In this document: positions 35,075 through 44,785 of the stretch, in pieces
Position numbering within the stretch: position 1 is the first letter of the stretch
Layout of the letters: every line of letters starts with the position of its first letter
Source of the DNA: Evansella vedderi
Lineage (GTDB): Bacteria; Bacillota; Bacilli; Bacillales; Salisediminibacteriaceae
Assembly: GCF_030813435.1 (NCBI RefSeq)
Contig: NZ_JAUSUG010000008.1
Location: forward strand, 1-64,000
Direction of reading: 5' to 3'
DNA length: 64,000 nucleotides
Position numbers and translations under genes: made by a program
Notes under the pieces: model-generated
Told to the model about the DNA's origin: nothing
The model's database searches: none
What the model saw: the letters and a program-made list of their open reading frames with translations, nothing else

Positions 35075-37477
35075 ATGCAACATGATAGAAAAATAACGAT
35101 ATCAGCAGGTAATAGTCGTAAGGCTACCGAGTGGCCACAGCAAACATTGTACTGGTCCGAAATGGTGGACAGGCTCCGGACTGCAGTAAGAGGGACCGAG
35201 ACCTTAGCTGAATATCTTAAACTACCAAAGATGCAGCAAGACAACTTAAAAGACGTGGGTGGGTTTGTTGCCGGTACCCTTGCTAACAATCGTCGTAAAG
35301 CTTCCAACGTTACAGGGCGAGATATCATCACCTTAGACCTGGACAATATACCTGCAGGTGGAACGCAAGACGTATTACGGCGATTAGAGGGGTTAGGGTG
35401 CGCTTATGCAACTTATAGTACACGTAAGCACGAGGAGGGCAAGCCACGGTTACGTGTGCTTGTTCCCCTTAACCGTACGGCAACAGCCGATGAGTATGAA
35501 CCTTTAGCACGTAAGCTCGCTTCCATTATCGGTATGAGTCTTGCGGATCCAACCACGTTTGAAGCCTCGAGGCTTATGTACTGGCCGAGTTGTTGTGTGG
35601 ATAGTCAATATGTGTTTCAACATGGGGATAAACAATTTCTTGATGCCGATGGTCTACTCTCTACATATGGAGATTGGAGAAATATAAGTGAGTGGCCGGA
35701 GGTTCCAGGAGCAAGTCAAACACATGTAAGAATGGCAGCAAAGCAAGGGAACCCAACGGAAAAACGTGGGGTAGTAGGCGCCTTCTGTAGACAGTTTGAC
35801 ATCCATACTGCTATTGAAACCTTTTTGCCGGGTGTTTATACTCCGACAGATGATGGAGAGCGTTATACGTTTATTGGAGGGTCGACTGTTGGTGGTGCCG
35901 TGATTTACGATGATGGCTTGTTCCTTTATTCCCACCACGCAACAGACCCGTGCAGTGGACGTTTAGTGAATGCCTTTGACCTTGTTAGGCTTCATAAGTT
36001 TGGAGAGCAAGACGATGAAGCAAAGCCAGATACACCGGTGAATAAGCTTCCGTCCTTTGTATCTATGAGTGCCTTTGCACTAAATGACGGCGGAGTAGCT
36101 GCCGTGTTAAACCAGGAACGGTATGAACAAGCGTTGGAGGATTTCGGTACCGAAACAACGCCGGCAACAAAAGAAGATGTGAATTGGATCAAGAAGCTGC
36201 AGGTAAGTGCCACAACAGGAATGCCTGCAAAAACGTCCGATAATATCATGATCATATTAGAGCACGATCCACAGTTAAAAGGGAAGCTTGCATATGATGA
36301 ATTTGCGAATCGGGGTCTCGTATTAGGACCATTGCCTTGGAACCAGAAGAAGGATCGTAGAGCATGGTCGGACGTGGACGATGCTGGTCTGCGCCATTAT
36401 CTAGAAAAGATTTACGGTATTACAGGGAAAGAGAAGATATTTGATGCAACCGCTTTGTGCGCGCATAAGCACGCGTTTAATGATGTCCAGGAATACCTTG
36501 GAACATTGAAATGGGACGGCGTGAAACGATTAGATACAGCAATTATTGATTATTTAGGAGCATTAGACTCTCCTTATGTGAGAGCTGTTACGCGTAAATC
36601 CATTGTGGCCATGATAGCACGGGCCATGGAACCGGGATGTAAATATGATTACATGCCAATCTTAGCAGGTCCGCAGGGTATTGGTAAAAGTACGTTTTTA
36701 AATATCCTTGGAGGACGTTGGTATTCGGACAGTTTACAGACCTTTGAAGGGAAAGAAGCAAGTGAAATGATACAGGGTATTTGGCTGAATGAGGTGGGAG
36801 AATTAACAGGTATGACGAAATCGGAAGCCAATGCCGTTAAGCAGTTTTTAAGCCGAAGAGAGGATATTTACAGGGAACCATTTGGGAGAAGAACAAAGCC
36901 TTTTCCAAGGCAGTGTGTATTTTTTGGTACGACGAATGATAGTGAATTCCTAAAGGATCGGACAGGAAATAGACGTTTTTGGCCAATCGATGTGGGTGTT
37001 CAAGAAGTAACTAAAAGTGTATTCGATCAACTGGAGACAGAAGTACCTCAGTTGCTTGCAGAAGCATATACGTATTGGCAGATAGGAGAACCTTTATACC
37101 TGAATAAGGAGATCGAGGCAGAAGCAAAGAAGCACCAAGACAACCACCGAGAGAGCAATGCAAAAGAAGGTATCATCCGTGAATTCGTGGAGAGACGTGT
37201 GCCTTTAGGATGGGAGAAAAAAGACATCGGTGATCGGCGTTTATATTGGTCCGGGGAGTTCGGGACCTTTACAGGTGAGACCGTGGAACGGGACCGCATT
37301 TGTGCTGCTGAAGTATGGGTGGAGTGCTTAGGTGGAGACATTAAATACATGAAACGTTCAGACTCGTTAGAGATTAACGGTATATTAGGAGATATAGAAG
37401 GCTGGGAAAGACATAATTCTAACATGCGTTTTGGGTGTTATGGAAGACAAAAAGGGTTCATAAAAGTGTCAACTTAG
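35075..37477 (+). CDS. Primase-helicase with VirE/VapE domain
   Basis: An 800-residue protein. The N-terminal third has archaeo-eukaryotic-primase-like features (ITLDLDNIPAGG, TYSTRKHEEGKPRLRVLVPL). From about residue 410 a VirE/VapE domain follows, with Walker A GPQGIGKSTFLN and Walker B-like IWLNEVGEL, then GTTNDSEFLKDRTGNRRFWP. It should prime and unwind phage DNA. The ATG at 35075 follows AAAGGTGG. Repeats that could be the origin begin at its 3' end. Confidence 0.88.
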   Translation: MQHDRKITISAGNSRKATEWPQQTLYWSEMVDRLRTAVRGTETLAEYLKLPKMQQDNLKDVGGFVAGTLANNRRKASNVTGRDIITLDLDNIPAGGTQDVLRRLEGLGCAYATYSTRKHEEGKPRLRVLVPLNRTATADEYEPLARKLASIIGMSLADPTTFEASRLMYWPSCCVDSQYVFQHGDKQFLDADGLLSTYGDWRNISEWPEVPGASQTHVRMAAKQGNPTEKRGVVGAFCRQFDIHTAIETFLPGVYTPTDDGERYTFIGGSTVGGAVIYDDGLFLYSHHATDPCSGRLVNAFDLVRLHKFGEQDDEAKPDTPVNKLPSFVSMSAFALNDGGVAAVLNQERYEQALEDFGTETTPATKEDVNWIKKLQVSATTGMPAKTSDNIMIILEHDPQLKGKLAYDEFANRGLVLGPLPWNQKKDRRAWSDVDDAGLRHYLEKIYGITGKEKIFDATALCAHKHAFNDVQEYLGTLKWDGVKRLDTAIIDYLGALDSPYVRAVTRKSIVAMIARAMEPGCKYDYMPILAGPQGIGKSTFLNILGGRWYSDSLQTFEGKEASEMIQGIWLNEVGELTGMTKSEANAVKQFLSRREDIYREPFGRRTKPFPRQCVFFGTTNDSEFLKDRTGNRRFWPIDVGVQEVTKSVFDQLETEVPQLLAEAYTYWQIGEPLYLNKEIEAEAKKHQDNHRESNAKEGIIREFVERRVPLGWEKKDIGDRRLYWSGEFGTFTGETVERDRICAAEVWVECLGGDIKYMKRSDSLEINGILGDIEGWERHNSNMRFGCYGRQKGFIKVST

Positions 37478-37714
37478 GGTGTCAACTTTCTTCATTTTGT
37501 CAACTTTCTCTGTCAACGGTGTCAACTTTGAAAAATTAGAAAGTTGACAGGTAAAACCCTTTATATATCTATATTTATTATTATATGTCAACTATGTCAA
37601 CTTTAAATTATAAGTAAATATAAAATAGGTAAATTAGGTATATAGTGTGTGTACCTAATACGCCTAATACACCTGTTTATACGCTAATAAGGGAAAAAGG
37701 ATGTTAAAGTTGAC
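37467..37714. repeat. Iteron-like TGTCAACTTT repeats, candidate phage origin
   Basis: Seven direct copies (37467, 37480, 37498, 37511, 37520, 37586, 37595) and two inverted copies (37540-37549, 37706-37714) of TGTCAACTTT or a close variant lie in the only sizeable gap of the replication module. Two copies are 9 bases apart, head to tail. A very AT-rich stretch (37560-37640) lies among them. This is the layout of an iteron origin beside its initiator, though a regulatory role is possible. Confidence 0.6.
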
Positions 37715-37738
37715 CGTAGTTTTTGAGAGGATGGTTTG

Positions 37739-38032
37739 ATGAGAAAGATAAGGGAACGTGACATAGAAAATTATTTCCGTGAAGAAGTGAGAAAAGCTGG
37801 AGGACGAGCTTACAAGTTTGAGAGCCCGGGAAACATTGGGGTGCCAGACAGGTTAGTGTTGTTTCCAGGTAAAAGAGTTTACTTTGTGGAAATGAAAGCA
37901 CCAGGTAAGAAACCAACAAAAAATCAGATCGGACAACATCGAAAGATTAATAGTTTCGGACATACTGTTTTAGTTATTGACAGTAAAGAGGGCATAGACG
38001 AATTCATTCAAGAGTATGGTGAGATCCAATGA
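37739..38032 (+). CDS. VRR-NUC domain nuclease
   Basis: A 97-residue protein with the VRR-NUC pattern: PDRLVLFPGKRVYFVEMKAPG (Asp, then Glu-x-Lys) and KPTKNQ. These small phage nucleases cut branched DNA and are typically followed by a SNF2-type helicase, as here. The ATG at 37739 follows GAGAGGATGG. Stop and next start overlap. Confidence 0.85.
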   Translation: MRKIRERDIENYFREEVRKAGGRAYKFESPGNIGVPDRLVLFPGKRVYFVEMKAPGKKPTKNQIGQHRKINSFGHTVLVIDSKEGIDEFIQEYGEIQ

Positions 38033-39417
38033 AGTTTGTTCCACACAGCTACCAACGGTATTGCATCAACCGAGTGCTTACAGATCCAGCACTAGGGTTG
38101 TTACTAGATATGGGACTTGGGAAAACAGTAATCACCTTAACAGCCATTAACGATTTGAAGTATAACCGTTTCGCCGTTTCCAAAGTGTTAGTGGTTGCAC
38201 CGAAGAAGGTTGCCGAAAGTACCTGGGTAAAAGAAAAAGACAAATGGGATCATCTTCAGCTGCTACGAATTATCCCGGCCCTTGGATCCGCAGCAAAACG
38301 AATACGAGCATTAAACACACCTGCAGATATTTACGTGATCAACCGGGAAAACATTCCTTGGTTAGTGGAGTATTATCGAAATGCATGGCCTTTTGACATG
38401 GTGGTAATCGACGAGTTTAGTAGTTTTAAGAATCACCAAGCCAAACGGTTCAAGGCCTTAACGTGGGTAAGGCCACACATCAATCGCATAGTTGGACTGA
38501 CAGGAACGCCGGCACCAAATGGACTACTGGACCTGTGGGCGCAGGTGTACTTACTGGATAACGGGGAACGACTAGGAAAGAAGATCACCCATTTCCGGGA
38601 AAGATACTTTGAACCAGATCGTCGTGATAGAGAAAGAGTTTTTACTTACGCACCAAAGCCAGGAGGAGAGGAAGTCATCCAACGATTGATTGGAGACATA
38701 TGCGTTAGCATGAAAGCAGAAGATTACTTAGAGCTTCCTGACATCACGTTTAATACGGTTCCAGTAGTACTGGATAACAAAGCCCAAGATGCTTATGACA
38801 TGTTGGAAAAAGATATGTTACTGCAGGTAGATGAGTCCACCATCGATGTAGGTAGTGCAGCTGTACTGACGAATAAGTTACTGCAACTTTGTAACGGTGC
38901 CTTATATGACGAGGATCGTAAGGTTGTAGAAATCCATAAGTGTAAGGTGGAAGCGTTCATGGAGTTGGTAGAGGGCTTGAATGGGAAGCCAGCTTTAGTC
39001 TTTTACAACTTTCAACATGACAAGGAACGGATCAAGCAAGCATTAAGCAAGACTAAGTTAAGAGTGAGGGAGTTAAAGACACCGCAGGATGAAACGGATT
39101 GGAACAACCGAGAGATTGATATTTTACTAGCCCATCCTGCAAGTGCTGCTTACGGGTTGAATCTTCAGCAAGGAGGAAACCATGTGATATGGTTCGGTCT
39201 TAACTGGAGCTTGGAATTATATCAGCAAGCCAACAAACGACTTCACCGTCAAGGACAAACGGAAAAGGTTATCATTCACCACTTAACCGTTGAAGGTGGT
39301 GTCGATGAGGATGTTGTAGCAGCATTAGCCAACAAGACAAGCACCCAAGACGAGTTAATGTCTGCTTTAAAAGCAAGGATTGAGAAGATCCAGGAGAAAG
39401 AGGGTGTCCAACAGTGA
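38029..39417 (+). CDS. SNF2-type DEAD/DEAH helicase
   Basis: A 462-residue helicase with Walker A LDMGLGKTVITL (about residue 25), Walker B VVIDEFSSFK, motif III GLTGTPAPNGL and C-terminal motifs NLQQGGNHVIWFG and RLHRQGQTEKV. It should translocate on DNA and may act with the VRR-NUC protein encoded just before. Both ends overlap neighbours by 4 bases. Confidence 0.92.
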   Translation: MKFVPHSYQRYCINRVLTDPALGLLLDMGLGKTVITLTAINDLKYNRFAVSKVLVVAPKKVAESTWVKEKDKWDHLQLLRIIPALGSAAKRIRALNTPADIYVINRENIPWLVEYYRNAWPFDMVVIDEFSSFKNHQAKRFKALTWVRPHINRIVGLTGTPAPNGLLDLWAQVYLLDNGERLGKKITHFRERYFEPDRRDRERVFTYAPKPGGEEVIQRLIGDICVSMKAEDYLELPDITFNTVPVVLDNKAQDAYDMLEKDMLLQVDESTIDVGSAAVLTNKLLQLCNGALYDEDRKVVEIHKCKVEAFMELVEGLNGKPALVFYNFQHDKERIKQALSKTKLRVRELKTPQDETDWNNREIDILLAHPASAAYGLNLQQGGNHVIWFGLNWSLELYQQANKRLHRQGQTEKVIIHHLTVEGGVDEDVVAALANKTSTQDELMSALKARIEKIQEKEGVQQ

Positions 39418-39923
39418 AACTATCGGAGAAACAATTGCAGATCATTACTGAGACTGTAGCAAAGGTTTTAGCCGAGCAAAAGCAGAAGGAAGAGGAAGAT
39501 AAGAAAGACAAACGATATCTAAATACTGTTTTGCTTTTAAAAAATTATCGTGGACTTGTTGTGCATTGTGAGAACGTAAAAGGAGAGCTTTGGGAGATTG
39601 ATAATAAATCCATACAAGATTTAGATCTTGAAGAGATTACCTTAGAATCCATTGAATCAATAAAGAAAAGTCGAAAAAAAACAGTCGCAATGGTGATGTT
39701 CATACAATCAAAGGTAGAGGCTTATAAAAGCATGTGTACAGAGGATGAGTTGATCAGATACCGAGTATTAGAGAAAAAATATATAAGCCCCTTAAAAATG
39801 TCCAACAGACAGATTGCAGAGAGTGAGAACATTGAAAAAACAGCATTTTATAAGTATTTGAAACAAGCTACAGAAGATATACAGGTCTTGTTTTTTGGGG
39901 TGGATGCAATCAGTTTCAAGTAG
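39414..39923 (+). CDS. ArpU-like late transcription regulator
   Basis: A 169-residue protein with a sigma-factor-like C-terminal region (SNRQIAESENIEKTAFYKYLKQA) typical of ArpU/RinA-type regulators. It sits at the end of the early region, just before the packaging genes, the usual place of the activator of late transcription. It starts at a GTG overlapping the helicase stop. Confidence 0.7.
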   Translation: MKLSEKQLQIITETVAKVLAEQKQKEEEDKKDKRYLNTVLLLKNYRGLVVHCENVKGELWEIDNKSIQDLDLEEITLESIESIKKSRKKTVAMVMFIQSKVEAYKSMCTEDELIRYRVLEKKYISPLKMSNRQIAESENIEKTAFYKYLKQATEDIQVLFFGVDAISFK

Positions 39924-40018
39924 CGCGGAAAAATCGCGGAACAAACGCGGACTATTTATGTGTTAATATGTTAGTGAGTAAAGTTTTATCCAATTTCATA
40001 ATGATTGATTGCTAGGAA

Positions 40019-40056
40019 GCACCCGTGAATCGAGACGGGTGCTTTTCCGTTTTTAT
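40019..40056 (+). terminator. Terminator between early and late regions
   Basis: GCACCCGT (40019-40026) pairs with ACGGGTGC (40035-40042) and is followed by TTTTCCGTTTTT. It separates the ArpU-like gene from the terminase genes. Confidence 0.85.
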
Positions 40057-40091
40057 AGACTGGATGGTGTAGGAGGTAGGTGAATGAGTTA

Positions 40092-40814
40092 ATGCCACGA
40101 AAAAGAGATCCTAAACGTGATGAAGCGTGGGAGCTGTACAAGAAACACAACGGTGATATTACGAACCGCAGGATTGCTAACATTCTTGAGGTAGACGAGA
40201 AGAAGGTTGCCGTGTGGAAACAACGCGATAAGTGGAATGTTGTACAACAAACGAAAAAGAATGTTGTACAACAAAAGAAGAGGAAACCCGGAGGACAGCC
40301 AGGAAACAAGCACGCTTTAGGTAATCCAGGTAATAAGAATCCGAATCCTGAAACTAGATTTGCAAAACGGAATACTGCCGCATTGAAACACGGTTTGTTT
40401 GCAAAGCATCTTCCTCCAGAAACGATGGAACTAGTTGAACAGCTGCAGCAGGAGGATCAAACGGCAAAGTTAAAACGTAGCATTGCCATTCAGGAAGCTG
40501 CCATTATCCGTGCCCAAGGAATTATGCATGTGGAATCAAAGGATGAACTAATCAAACACCTCAGGAAAGTAAAAAACGGCGATACCTTCGAAGAGAAGGA
40601 ATGGGAGTTTCAATATGCCTGGGATCGACAAGGTAATTTCCTCAACTCACTTTCACGGGCCATGTCTACGTTAATGGGGATGTATCGAACGTTAGCAGAG
40701 CTTGAAGGAGATAATCAAGACGACGTGAAGGAGCGCATTGGCTTTTTCATGGATGCTCTTAACGGTACTGCTGAGGAAGTTTGGGACAATGAAGAAGTGG
40801 AAGACGATGAATAA
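40092..40814 (+). CDS. Terminase small subunit
   Basis: A 240-residue protein with a helix-turn-helix near the N-terminus (DITNRRIANILEVDEKKVAVWK), then a basic linker (KRKPGGQPGNKHA) and a helical, acidic C-terminus, as in PBSX-type small terminases. It recognises phage DNA for packaging. The ATG at 40092 gives the usual family start (MPRKRDPKRDEAW); a GTG at 40080 sits too close to the GGAGG. Confidence 0.82.
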   Translation: MPRKRDPKRDEAWELYKKHNGDITNRRIANILEVDEKKVAVWKQRDKWNVVQQTKKNVVQQKKRKPGGQPGNKHALGNPGNKNPNPETRFAKRNTAALKHGLFAKHLPPETMELVEQLQQEDQTAKLKRSIAIQEAAIIRAQGIMHVESKDELIKHLRKVKNGDTFEEKEWEFQYAWDRQGNFLNSLSRAMSTLMGMYRTLAELEGDNQDDVKERIGFFMDALNGTAEEVWDNEEVEDDE

Positions 40815-41083
40815 TTTTTGAATTTTATTCAATCGTTTTTATGCAAGAATCACGGGAAATAATGTTGGGCTTAGAAGTGAAAAGCCTTGTAAATTGCGGA
40901 TGTATAAAAACTTGTATACTGTAAAATTTTCCAACAATTTTAATCCTTGATATAACAACGTTCTGTAATTTCATTGTTACGCAATATAAATATTTTACGT
41001 AATAAACTTGAATTCCATATTCAAGACTATGCAAATAAATATACGGTAAATTGATTTTCATATACAGACTAGGAGTGGAGGCG
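40815..41083. other. Noncoding gap between terminase subunits
   Basis: About 270 AT-rich bases lie where phages normally have touching or overlapping terS and terL. I see TTGAATTTTATTCAA (40818-40832) and short inverted repeats, but no reading frame, group I intron core or terminator. It could contain the packaging start or a promoter. Confidence 0.4.
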
Positions 41084-42382
41084 GTGAGGCGAAGGAAGAA
41101 GAAAAGGACGCAGCCTTTTAAGTTTTTACCTTTCTCGGTAAAACAGAAAAAGCTTATGACGTGGTGGACTAAAAAAAGTCCTTACCACGATTACGACATG
41201 GTGATTGCGGACGGATCTATCCGATCAGGTAAAACAGTGGCCATGATTAATAGCTTTTTAGATTGGTCCCTATCCACGTTTGAAGATGAACAATTTATCA
41301 TTGCTGGAAAGTCCATGGGGGCGTTAAAACGTAACGTATTAAACCCCATGTTTAAGATATTAGCAGCGAAAGGAATTGATTATGATTACCAACGTTCCTC
41401 CGATGAGCCTCACATAAAGATAGGCACAAACATTTATTACTTGTTTGGTGCTAACAATGAACGTTCACAGGATACGTTACAAGGTCTTACAGCTGCAGGA
41501 GCATATGGAGACGAAGCTGCGCTTTTCCCTGAGTCATTTGTTAAGCAGATGATTGGTCGTTGCTCCGTTGAAGGCTCTAAGGTGTTTATGAACTGTAACC
41601 CACAAGGGCCGTACCACTGGTTCAAGTTGGACTACATCGACAAGGCAAAGGAAAAACGCATTGTACACTTGCACTTTACGATGGTGGATAACCTATCCTT
41701 GTCACCAAAAGTGAGAGAAAGATACGAGAGAATGTTCTCCGGTGTCTTCTACCAGCGCTACATTTTAGGTTTGTGGGTACTTGCTGAAGGTATCATTTAC
41801 GATATGTTCAACAAGGTAAAGCACACTGTTGAATCAATTCTACGGAATTACGAGAAATACCATGTTTCTGTAGACTATGGTACTAATAACCCAATGACGT
41901 TTGGGTTATGGGGATTGCATAAAGATGTTTGGTACAAGGTGAAAGAGTACCATTACGATGGCAGAGCCAGGTCTAAACAGAAAACAGATAGCGAATATAA
42001 AGAGGACCTTTTAAAGTTTATTGGGAACCTCAAAATTGAGTCTGTTATTGTGGATCCGTCCGCATCCTCATTCATTGCTGAAATTAGAAACGTAAAATAT
42101 GGCGATGGGTACAAGATCAAGGTTAAACGTGCTAGAAATGACGTACTTGATGGTATTCGAAATGTTTCTACGGCAATAGTGGATGGCAAGATCAAATACA
42201 ATGACTGCTGCGAAGAGACGTTTAGGGAGTTTTCCTCCTATGCATGGGATGAGAAGGCCCAGGAACGTGGTGAAGATAAACCTAAAAAAGTAAACGATCA
42301 CCATATGGACGGGGATCGTTATTTTGTTAATACGATTATTTACGGTAAGACCAAAGCGAAAGCAGTACCAGCAATCGCATAG
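41084..42382 (+). CDS. Terminase large subunit (PBSX family)
   Basis: A 432-residue packaging motor. The ATPase has Walker A IADGSIRSGKT (about residue 42) and a Walker B-type acidic segment in AAGAYGDEAALFP; the nuclease has YHVSVDYGTNNPMTFG and a late Asp in NDHHMDGDRYF. It translocates and cuts DNA into the prohead. The GTG at 41084 is chosen, 8 bases after AGGAG. Confidence 0.9.
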   Translation: MRRRKKKRTQPFKFLPFSVKQKKLMTWWTKKSPYHDYDMVIADGSIRSGKTVAMINSFLDWSLSTFEDEQFIIAGKSMGALKRNVLNPMFKILAAKGIDYDYQRSSDEPHIKIGTNIYYLFGANNERSQDTLQGLTAAGAYGDEAALFPESFVKQMIGRCSVEGSKVFMNCNPQGPYHWFKLDYIDKAKEKRIVHLHFTMVDNLSLSPKVRERYERMFSGVFYQRYILGLWVLAEGIIYDMFNKVKHTVESILRNYEKYHVSVDYGTNNPMTFGLWGLHKDVWYKVKEYHYDGRARSKQKTDSEYKEDLLKFIGNLKIESVIVDPSASSFIAEIRNVKYGDGYKIKVKRARNDVLDGIRNVSTAIVDGKIKYNDCCEETFREFSSYAWDEKAQERGEDKPKKVNDHHMDGDRYFVNTIIYGKTKAKAVPAIA

Positions 42383-42395
42383 AGGAGGTGAGAAA

Positions 42396-43775
42396 GTGAA
42401 ACATATTATCCGACAAATAAAAAATAATAACGGCTTACCCACAGCAAAGGTTATCAAGCAGCTGATCGAGGAGAAAAAAGGCCGCCATAAAGTTATGCGT
42501 GAATTGTATGAACGGTATAAAGCAGAGATTGGTAGTCCAGCAGTACCAATCTTCAATCGTAAATTAGAGCAAAACGAAAGTGCAAATAAAATCAATAACA
42601 AGCTGAATAATGATTTCTTCGGGGAGATCGTCGATACAAAAGTGGGTTACCTTGTGGGTAAGCCTATTTCTTATGTCTACGATCCAAAGGAGCAGGTTGT
42701 TATTGATGCAATAAGGGACTTTAACCTGATTAACAACATCGAAGACCTGGACAGCGAAACAGTAAAAAAGGCTGCCATTTGCGGTTATGCTGCAAGGCAA
42801 TTGTATGTTGATCGAGAAGGTCAAGAAAGAGTGAAAAACATTAATCCTTGGGAATGTGTTTTTATCACTGACGGAAGGATTGCTGAACCTGAATATGCTT
42901 TTCGGTATTACACGATTGAGCATGGAAACGAAGAAGTAATAAGAGTGGAATGGTTCAATGAAAAACATATTACCTATTACATCCTTCGAAAAGATGCTTT
43001 AGAAATGGATCCGGAAGAGCCAGTAAACCCTTATGAACATCTTTTTGATTACTGTACACTGTTCGGGATAGCCAATAACGACGAGCTACAGGGCGATGCG
43101 GAAAAGGTCCTTTCTCTTATCGATGCATACGACAGAGCGCTTTCCGATTGCTCTAGTGAAATAGAGCAGTTTAGGCTTGCTTACATGCTCATTGTGGGTA
43201 TGGATATAGACGAGGAAATACTCGAACAGATGAAACGTACTGGAGCTATTCAAGTGGACGGAGAACCAGATGCTCCAGCTGATGCAAAGTTTATAACGAA
43301 GGACATCAACGACACCTTTATACAAAATACGTTGGATCGTTTTGAAGAAAACATTATTCGGTTTGCGCGTCATGTTAACTTCAACGACGAGGCTTTTGGC
43401 GGAAATGCTTCAGGAGTTGCTATTCGTTATAAGCTGATGAACTTAGAAAACAAATGTATCACTGGAGAGAGAAAGTTCTCATCAAGTTTACGTTACCAGT
43501 ACAAGGTACTTGGTTCAGCATGGGGGAAGAAGTCCATCCATTTGGACCATTTAGAGATGGAATACCAATTCTCACGTAACCTTCCTGTTAATTTGAAAGA
43601 GGAAGCAGAAACAACAGCGTTATTACGTGGCCATGTAAGTGAAAATACACGCTTAAGTAAATTATCCTTTGTTCCAGATCCGCAGCAGGAGAAGGAGGAA
43701 ATGGAAAAAGAGGAAGCTGCATTGGTAGGGACACCGAATAGAGCTCATGAAGACCCCGAGGATGATGATGAATGA
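42396..43775 (+). CDS. Portal protein (SPP1 Gp6-like)
   Basis: A 459-residue protein with SPP1-type portal features: a basic helical N-terminus, KVGYLVGKPISYVYD (about residue 80), a long central domain, and the LMNLENKCITGERKFSSSLRY helix. It forms the dodecameric ring at the head vertex. The GTG at 42396 follows GAGGAGGTG. The stop overlaps the next gene by 4 bases. Confidence 0.88.
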   Translation: MKHIIRQIKNNNGLPTAKVIKQLIEEKKGRHKVMRELYERYKAEIGSPAVPIFNRKLEQNESANKINNKLNNDFFGEIVDTKVGYLVGKPISYVYDPKEQVVIDAIRDFNLINNIEDLDSETVKKAAICGYAARQLYVDREGQERVKNINPWECVFITDGRIAEPEYAFRYYTIEHGNEEVIRVEWFNEKHITYYILRKDALEMDPEEPVNPYEHLFDYCTLFGIANNDELQGDAEKVLSLIDAYDRALSDCSSEIEQFRLAYMLIVGMDIDEEILEQMKRTGAIQVDGEPDAPADAKFITKDINDTFIQNTLDRFEENIIRFARHVNFNDEAFGGNASGVAIRYKLMNLENKCITGERKFSSSLRYQYKVLGSAWGKKSIHLDHLEMEYQFSRNLPVNLKEEAETTALLRGHVSENTRLSKLSFVPDPQQEKEEMEKEEAALVGTPNRAHEDPEDDDE

Positions 43776-44707
43776 GTCTAACAAGGAAATTCAAACAAGC
43801 TGATAGGGCGTTAAGTCTTACAGAAGCTCAAACGGAAAAAGAGTTAAAGAAATCTTACGAAAATGTGTTGAAAGAGGTACAAGGTGAACTAGCTGTAACC
43901 TATGCTCAGTTTGGTCAAGGAGGTAAGGTTGAGTATCACGTTATGAACCGTTACCACCGTCTTAAAAAACTAGAGGATACAGTGATAACACACTTAAATA
44001 AATACAGTCGTAAGAAAGCTAATATTTTAAAATCTAGCTTTAAAAATCAATACGCAGACTCTTTTTATCGAACGGCCTTTGCACTGGAGACAGAAGCAGC
44101 TGCTAAGCTTGGTTTCCGTCAACTAAAAGAAGATGTAATAATGGATGCCATTAACAACCCAATCAGTGGATTAACTCTTTCAGACACACTAGCAGGACAC
44201 CGCACGGATTTAATCCGTAATATCAGACGTGAAATAACACAAGGTTTAATCAGAGGAGAGTCTTATGAGCTCATGGCAAAGCGCTTGGAAAAAAGACTTG
44301 ATGGTGATTATAAAAAAGCCTTACGTGTTGCACGTACGGAGTCCCACAGGGTGCAACAAGAGGGAAGACTCAAAAGCATGGAACATGCTGCCGATCAGGG
44401 CGTGATCATGAAAAAGATGTGGGTTGCTACATTGGACGAGTCAACAAGGGATGCACATGAAGAGCTTGACGGGAAAATGGTAGAAGTCGATGACGACTTT
44501 ACTTCCAGTAACGGAGGTAGGGGACCAGCTCCTGGACAAATGGGTACTGCAGAAGATGATATTAATTGCCGTTGTACGGTGGTTACTGTCATTGAAGGCT
44601 TTGAGCCTAAAGTACGTCGTTCCCGAGAAGTGGAAGGTAAACGCGGTGAGATTAAGCAATACAAAACGTTTAAACAATGGAAAAAAGGTCGCATCGATGC
44701 GGCTTAA
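43772..44707 (+). CDS. Minor head protein (SPP1 Gp7 / Mu F-like)
   Basis: A 311-residue head morphogenesis protein. The C-terminal Mu F domain is clear: RVARTESHRVQQEGRL, WVATLDESTRDAHEELDGKMV and DINCRCTVV. It binds the portal and is packaged with DNA in SPP1-like phages. It overlaps the portal gene and is followed by a short hairpin and T-run. Confidence 0.88.
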   Translation: MSLTRKFKQADRALSLTEAQTEKELKKSYENVLKEVQGELAVTYAQFGQGGKVEYHVMNRYHRLKKLEDTVITHLNKYSRKKANILKSSFKNQYADSFYRTAFALETEAAAKLGFRQLKEDVIMDAINNPISGLTLSDTLAGHRTDLIRNIRREITQGLIRGESYELMAKRLEKRLDGDYKKALRVARTESHRVQQEGRLKSMEHAADQGVIMKKMWVATLDESTRDAHEELDGKMVEVDDDFTSSNGGRGPAPGQMGTAEDDINCRCTVVTVIEGFEPKVRRSREVEGKRGEIKQYKTFKQWKKGRIDAA

Positions 44708-44736
44708 AATTTTATTTGAGGGCAACTCAACGGCAA

Positions 44737-44757
44737 CTGCTTAGCAGGGGCTTTTTT
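44737..44757 (+). terminator. Weak terminator-like hairpin before the scaffold gene
   Basis: CTGC-TTA-GCAG (44737-44747) is followed by GGGCTTTTTT. The stem is only 4 bp. It may reduce read-through between portal genes and the highly expressed capsid genes. Confidence 0.35.
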
Positions 44758-44785
44758 GTGTTGAACTCACGAGGAGGAAATACCA

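Noticed and set aside
40815-41083. Group I intron or tRNA in the terminase gap
   Set aside because: No conserved intron core, splice-compatible exon ends or cloverleaf could be seen, and both flanking genes are complete.
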